Below are positions 12,110 through 15,606 of a stretch of 15,606 nt of DNA, piece by piece. The notes under the pieces were generated by a model. That model saw only the letters and a program-made list of their open reading frames with translations, searched no databases and had not been told where the DNA came from. Source of the stretch: Candidatus Peribacter sp. UBA2144 (GTDB lineage Bacteria; Patescibacteriota; Gracilibacteria; Peribacterales; Peribacteraceae); contig DCXE01000057.1 of NCBI GenBank assembly GCA_002328295.1, positions 1 to 15,606 of the forward strand, in the 5' to 3' direction. Within the stretch, counting starts at the first letter, position 1, and every line of letters begins with the position of its first letter. The position numbers and the translations under genes were made by a program.

Positions 12110-12766
12110 TTATTGAATCACGAGCATCTTTTTTTGTCCTAGGCCTATCTCTTCTTTTATGCCAGTCCAATCGTGTATAGCATTAACTAAAACGTTGTAC
12201 TTATATTTATATCCTTTACCTCTCTTAGTTCCAGGATCATTCGTAATAAACTCATTTCTGTCATATCCTTTAACAACAAGCATATGGTACCAAGGACCAT
12301 CTCCGGAGAAGTATGGATTGAGAAGCCTTCTTCCTGCAGCCGGAATAATTATTGGATTTCCTTTAGCCAGCTCTTCCTTAATCGACTCAGTTGTGACCTG
12401 ATTGATCACAAAATTTGTACAATCTTTGTAGTATTCACATCCTATTTGATTAAGTTGTTCCAGCGTTACATCCTCCGGATATCCGTGTTCTTCTTCCCAT
12501 TTTACAAGGTCTAGGATCTCTTTATCTGCAATCTCTGGAGTAAGTTCAAGCCCTTCCAGAAAGTAGTGCCCCATGATTAGAGCTATCTCTTCACATGCTT
12601 CTTGATATGGATCATCCCAGTTTGCATGAGGGGCTTGTGGGGAGAAGGGGACATTGATTTGAGTTTTCTTTGGAATATCTTCAGACACTTCTGTAATGCT
12701 TGCATCTATATTTGTGCAAGCTGTAAGTAATAACTGAGCTCCAACAATAATTATGAATCTATTCAT
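12110..12766 (-). CDS. C39-like peptidase lipoprotein, 218 aa
   Basis: Residues 1-17 are a lipoprotein signal with lipobox LLTAC (C17), so the protein is predicted to be membrane-anchored outside the cytoplasm. The body fits the C39_2-type papain-fold family: VPFSPQAPHANWDDPYQEACEEIALIM holds the probable nucleophile C58, preceded by the QAP segment; WYHMLVVKGYD gives H161; and TNDPGT gives D177 (or N176) as the third residue. C110 and C116 could form an extracytoplasmic disulfide. Substrate is unknown; peptide, bacteriocin-leader or envelope-protein processing are all possible, but no ABC transporter or bacteriocin gene is adjacent. It is divergent from tal (93-bp gap). No Shine-Dalgarno or confident promoter is seen. 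The MITE-like element begins right after the stop. Confidence 0.85.
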   Translation of the reverse strand: MNRFIIIVGAQLLLTACTNIDASITEVSEDIPKKTQINVPFSPQAPHANWDDPYQEACEEIALIMGHYFLEGLELTPEIADKEILDLVKWEEEHGYPEDVTLEQLNQIGCEYYKDCTNFVINQVTTESIKEELAKGNPIIIPAAGRRLLNPYFSGDGPWYHMLVVKGYDRNEFITNDPGTKRGKGYKYKYNVLVNAIHDWTGIKEEIGLGQKKMLVIQ

Positions 12767-12802
12767 ATTGGCTGATAGATTACATTGTTTTAAAAAGAAT
12801 GC

Positions 12803-12832
12803 TTGTTAAAAACACACAGAAAATGTGATAAT
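12803..12832 (+). promoter_or_regulatory. Promoter of tal
   Basis: A -35-like TTGTTA (12803-12808), an 18-bp spacer, and an extended -10 TGtGATAAT (12824-12832). The predicted leader is ~20 nt, with no Shine-Dalgarno before the ATG at 12860. Confidence 0.6.
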
Positions 12833-12859
12833 GAGATCAGTTTATTCTCCATTTAACAT

Positions 12860-13501
12860 ATGAAAATCTTCATTGACACCGCAAATCTGGATGAAGTCGC
12901 AGAGATTGCCTCTTGGGGAATCCTCGACGGCGTCACAACCAATCCTTCTCTTGTTGCCAAAGAGGGCAAGGACTTCAAAGAGACTGTGACCAAAATGTGT
13001 GAGTATGTACCGGAAGTTTCAGCACAAGTCACAGCCACTGACCATGAAGGAATGATCAAGCAGGCAGAGGAGTACTCCGGATGGCACAAGCATATTGTTG
13101 TTAAGGTTCCAATGGTAAAAGACGGACTTAAGACAATTGCTTACTGTAAGAGCAAGGGGATTAAGACGAACTGCACACTCGTGTTCTCGGCCAACCAGGC
13201 AATACTTGCTGCTAAGGCTGGAGCTACAATGCTCAGTCCTTTCATTGGTCGTTTGGATGATGCGGGGCAGGATGGGATGGAACTAATTGCTGAGATTGTT
13301 AGCATCTGGAAAAACTATGATTTTGATACGGAGGTTCTGGTAGCCTCGACACGACACCCGCGTCATATAATTGAAGCTGCGGAAATCGGTGCAGATATCT
13401 GTACTATTCCATTCAAGATTCTAGAGAAGATGCCAGTGCATCCTTTGACGACTTCAGGTTTGAAGAGGTTTATGGATGACTGGGAAAAAGTGAAAAGTTA
13501 A
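12860..13501 (+). CDS. tal: Transaldolase, short TalC/MipB type, 213 aa
   Basis: This enzyme transfers a dihydroxyacetone unit between sugar phosphates in the nonoxidative pentose phosphate pathway. The N-terminus MKIFIDTANLDEV...GVTTNPSL is the class signature. K82 in VVKVPM is the Schiff-base lysine, followed by CTLVFSANQA and SPFIGRLDD. The Phe at 128 (SPF) favours true transaldolase over fructose-6-phosphate aldolase, which has Tyr there. The length (213) is normal for the short family. The last codons, encoding VKS, and the stop lie inside a heptad-repeat arm that begins at 13489, and tandem stops TAA TAG occur there. The start has no Shine-Dalgarno but follows a good promoter by a short leader. 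gnd follows after 89 nt on the same strand. Confidence 0.95.
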   Translation: MKIFIDTANLDEVAEIASWGILDGVTTNPSLVAKEGKDFKETVTKMCEYVPEVSAQVTATDHEGMIKQAEEYSGWHKHIVVKVPMVKDGLKTIAYCKSKGIKTNCTLVFSANQAILAAKAGATMLSPFIGRLDDAGQDGMELIAEIVSIWKNYDFDTEVLVASTRHPRHIIEAAEIGADICTIPFKILEKMPVHPLTTSGLKRFMDDWEKVKS

Positions 13502-13563
13502 TAGTGAATAGTGAAAAGTGATTTTTATAATAACTTTTAACTTTTAACTCTTCACTTTTAACT
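13489..13563. repeat. Heptad-repeat inverted pair between tal and gnd
   Basis: Arms 13489-13521 and 13531-13563 (33 nt each) are complementary at 26 of 33 positions with a 9-nt loop. Both arms have a 7-bp period (AGTGAAn-like on the left, TAACTTT-like on the right). The left arm overlaps the last codons and stop of tal. A TATAAT (13526-13531) spans the loop and could serve as a -10 for gnd, but it has no -35 or TG extension. Confidence 0.9.
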
Positions 13564-13590
13564 AAAATCCCTTGATACTCAGTTGGCATT

Positions 13591-14985
13591 ATGGATCCAC
13601 AAATTGGAATCATCGGCCTAGGTACGATGGGTGCTAACTTGGCACGCAACGCAGCGAGGAACGGAGCTAAGGTAGTCGTTTACAATAGGAGCGCAGAGAA
13701 GACTGATGAGTTTATGAGCCAATATGGGAAAGAGGGCATGATAGAGGGATATAAGTCGTACAAAGAATTAGTACAAGTTCTTACTCCACCACGTCCAATT
13801 TTGATCATGGTAAAAGCAGGTGAGGCTGTTGACTCAGTAATTGATGAACTGAGGGAACACTTAAGTCCCGGCGACATTTTAATCGACGGAGGGAACAGTA
13901 ATTTCGAGGACACTCAGAGAAGATATGATAATTTAAAGAAAAGCGGGCTTAAATTTATCGGCATGGGTGTAAGTGGGGGAGAGGAGGGTGCTCTTAATGG
14001 ACCAAGCATGATGGCTGGAGGTGATAATGATGCTTACGATGAAGTTGATGAACTTCTAAATAGAATGGCAGCTGATGATGGAGTTGGTGGGAAGTGCGTT
14101 TCACTTTTAGGTCCCGGCGGAGCAGGACACTTTGTAAAAATGACTCATAACGGAATCGAGTATGGAGTTATGCAGTTGATAGCAGAGAGTTTCGATTTAT
14201 TGAAAAGGATTGGAGGATTTGATAACGATCAATTAGCTGAAACTTTTGAAGCGTGGAGAGATAGTGACGAGCTCAGTTCATATTTACTAGAGATCACAGC
14301 TGAGATTTTCGGATCAAAGAGTGATGTACTTGATGCAATCAAAGACCAGGCGGGACAAAAGGGGACTGGCAAGTGGACAACCTCAGCTGCACTTCATTAT
14401 GGAGTTGCGATTCCAACGATTAATGCATCGGTTGATGCAAGGATCATTTCCGGCAGTGAATCGGAGCGAAAATCCGGCAAAAACTTCCCGGTGTCTCTGG
14501 ACGAACAAGATCCTGTTCCGCCCCCGATGAAGTTTCGATCAATCGTCAGACATGCATATGAACTGAGCATGTTGCTTACTTACATGCAGGGAATACTCCT
14601 TATAAAAAAAGCCAATGAAGACGAGAAGTGGGGGATTGATATGGGTGAGGTCGTCAGGATTTGGAGAGGTGGATGCATTATTCGATCTTCAGTCTTAGGA
14701 AGACTTCAAAACGCCTTTGGAAAGGATGAAGGAAAAGTGAAGGCCGGAAAACAAGCAATAATGGAGAGGTTCCAAGGAGACCGCCAAATGGACTTCCGCA
14801 GAACCTTGGTATTTGCCTCAAGCAGGGGAATTCCAACACCTGCCATGTCAGCTTCATTGAACTACTGGGATGCTCTGAGGTCAGAAACGCTTCCACAGAA
14901 CCTAATCCAAGCACAACGAGATTTCTTTGGGAATCATGGATTTGAGAGGGTTGATAAGGAGGGGGAGTATCATATAGATTCTTAG
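13591..14985 (+). CDS. gnd: 6-phosphogluconate dehydrogenase, decarboxylating, 464 aa
   Basis: Oxidatively decarboxylates 6-phosphogluconate to ribulose-5-phosphate. The N-terminal Rossmann fold has IGLGTMGANLARN (8-20) and VYNRS (30-34), where Arg after Asn is consistent with NADP preference. The substrate loop is GMGVSGGEEGALNGPS (~124-139). K183, H186, N187 and E190 in KMTHNGIEYG fall at the same numbers as the classical enzyme's catalytic residues. Further signatures are DQAGQKGTGKWT, IWRGGCIIRS and the C-terminal LIQAQRDFFGNHGFERVD. Length is that of the long bacterial form. No Shine-Dalgarno precedes the ATG. A heptad-repeat hairpin lies upstream and another starts 20 nt after the stop. 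zwf and pgl, which would supply its substrate, are not in the window. Confidence 0.97.
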   Translation: MDPQIGIIGLGTMGANLARNAARNGAKVVVYNRSAEKTDEFMSQYGKEGMIEGYKSYKELVQVLTPPRPILIMVKAGEAVDSVIDELREHLSPGDILIDGGNSNFEDTQRRYDNLKKSGLKFIGMGVSGGEEGALNGPSMMAGGDNDAYDEVDELLNRMAADDGVGGKCVSLLGPGGAGHFVKMTHNGIEYGVMQLIAESFDLLKRIGGFDNDQLAETFEAWRDSDELSSYLLEITAEIFGSKSDVLDAIKDQAGQKGTGKWTTSAALHYGVAIPTINASVDARIISGSESERKSGKNFPVSLDEQDPVPPPMKFRSIVRHAYELSMLLTYMQGILLIKKANEDEKWGIDMGEVVRIWRGGCIIRSSVLGRLQNAFGKDEGKVKAGKQAIMERFQGDRQMDFRRTLVFASSRGIPTPAMSASLNYWDALRSETLPQNLIQAQRDFFGNHGFERVDKEGEYHIDS

Positions 14986-15004
14986 TTTACTGTTAGTGTG
15001 TTGG

Positions 15005-15126
15005 GGGTCGCTAGTCGCTGGTCACTAGTCACATGATTTTCCTTGTGATCGTATTTTTCTTTTGCTGTTATAATGTGATCAATCATTTATTTTATTTTTT
15101 GACCAGCGACTAGTGACCAGTGACCC
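15005..15126. repeat. Heptad-repeat inverted pair flanking a promoter
   Basis: Arms 15005-15032 and 15099-15126 (28 nt each) are complementary at 21 of 28 positions, separated by 66 bp. Both have a 7-bp period (TAGTC(G/A)C-like and GTGACCA/GCGACTA-like). The central segment carries an extended -10 promoter pointing into the ATPase gene, so the right arm becomes leader RNA. Confidence 0.85.
15066..15074 (+). promoter_or_regulatory. Extended -10 promoter of the cation ATPase gene
   Basis: TGtTATAAT is a perfect extended -10. A TTGTGA lies 20 bp upstream, too far for a strong -35. The predicted leader to the ATG at 15164 is ~80 nt and includes the right arm of the heptad repeat. Confidence 0.55.
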
Positions 15127-15163
15127 CTAGAGACTTGTATTGATAAGTACTAAACTGTTCCCC

Positions 15164-15606
15164 ATGTACGCCAATTTGAAAGCAGACGACGTGCTTAGTC
15201 GTTTGGGAAGCTCCTTGGACGGTCTTAAGGGGCCTCAGATTAAAAAGCGCAGAGAAGAATTTGGGTTTAATGAACTTCCGCACAAGAAGCGATCTTTGGT
15301 TGCACTCTTCCTCCGTCAATTCAACGATATTCTTGTTTATATATTGATTGGAGCTCTTGCACTTTCAATCGCGATGCCTTTTTTGGCAGGGCATGCTCTT
15401 ACGTTCGAGAGTTTCTTGGATGCGATTGTTATTGGAGCAATTCTAATTCTTAATGCGGTCCTTGGTTTCGTTCAGGAGTTCAAAGCGGAGGAGGCGATTG
15501 CGATGCTTCAAAAGCTTTCAGCTCCGCACGTAAGGGTCAGGCGTAATGGGGGAGAGAAGATAATTGAATCGCGCGAACTTCTTCCCGGCGACATAGTAAT
15601 AATGGA
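15164..15606 (+). CDS. P2-type cation-transporting ATPase, N-terminal part (147 aa)
   Basis: The gene runs off the window end. The first ~50 residues (DDVLSRLGSSLDGLKGPQIK...YGxNEL-like FGFNELPHKK) are the N-terminal domain of Ca2+/P2A-type ATPases. Then come TM1 (FNDILVYILIGALALSIAM), TM2 (DAIVIGAILILNAVLGFVQE), the cytoplasmic segment EFKAEEAIAMLQKL and LLPGDIVIM, the start of the actuator domain. The phosphorylation site DKTGT lies beyond the window. A Ca2+ pump or related P2 cation pump is likely; the exact ion cannot be read from this part. The ATG at 15164 gives the normal family N-terminus; an in-frame TTG at 15140 is less likely. No Shine-Dalgarno is present. Confidence 0.9.
   Translation, partial: MYANLKADDVLSRLGSSLDGLKGPQIKKRREEFGFNELPHKKRSLVALFLRQFNDILVYILIGALALSIAMPFLAGHALTFESFLDAIVIGAILILNAVLGFVQEFKAEEAIAMLQKLSAPHVRVRRNGGEKIIESRELLPGDIVIM

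Overview
The window looks like a piece of a Candidate Phyla Radiation (Patescibacteria) genome, most likely Peregrinibacteria or a close relative. This is an inference from four things: a large Cys-rich double zinc-ribbon protein of a type I associate with CPR genomes; IS481-like HTH and tail-fibre-like surface proteins; a nearly complete pentose phosphate gene set; and almost no Shine-Dalgarno sequences. TGA behaves as a stop (end of tkt, end of the Cys-rich gene), so the Gly-recoded Gracilibacteria/SR1 code is not indicated.

Layout. Positions 1-8278 are a surface-protein region. It holds the 3' end of a fibre-like protein (1-792, +), a 912-residue secreted repeat protein (1107-3845, +), the Cys-rich protein (3942-5645, +) and, convergently, an 861-residue protein (5693-8278, -) that joins a transposase-type HTH to a membrane segment and a fibre-like ectodomain ending in a Peptidase_G2-like domain. 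The three fibre-like proteins are mosaics: two share the mature N-terminus and two share the C-terminal domain. Positions 8410-8609 hold tRNA-Ser(UGA) preceded by hairpins and a duplicated tRNA 3' end. Positions 8646-11698 (-) are an nnrE/tkt unit with an ATGA overlap. Positions 11699-12109 are noncoding apart from a doubtful 33-codon ORF, and contain several palindromes including a 127-bp MITE-like element. A C39-type peptidase lipoprotein (12110-12766, -) is divergent from transaldolase (12860-13501, +) and 6-phosphogluconate dehydrogenase (13591-14985, +). The window ends in the first third of a P2-type cation ATPase (15164 onward, +).

Function. gnd, tal and tkt together convert 6-phosphogluconate to ribulose-5-phosphate and interconvert pentose and hexose phosphates; NnrE repairs hydrated NAD(P)H. 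zwf, pgl, rpe and rpi are not in the window. The surface proteins, the lipoprotein peptidase and the ATPase are envelope functions.

Most unusual signals. (1) The HTH-membrane-fibre fusion could be a membrane-tethered DNA-binding sensor. (2) A family of ~7-bp-periodic tandem arrays, usually paired as imperfect inverted repeats, occurs at five places. Two are inside coding frames (the tkt interdomain linker and the HTH/membrane junction of the 861-residue protein), one supplies the 3' end of tal, one encloses a promoter, and one (looser, 15-bp period) abuts the Cys-rich gene.
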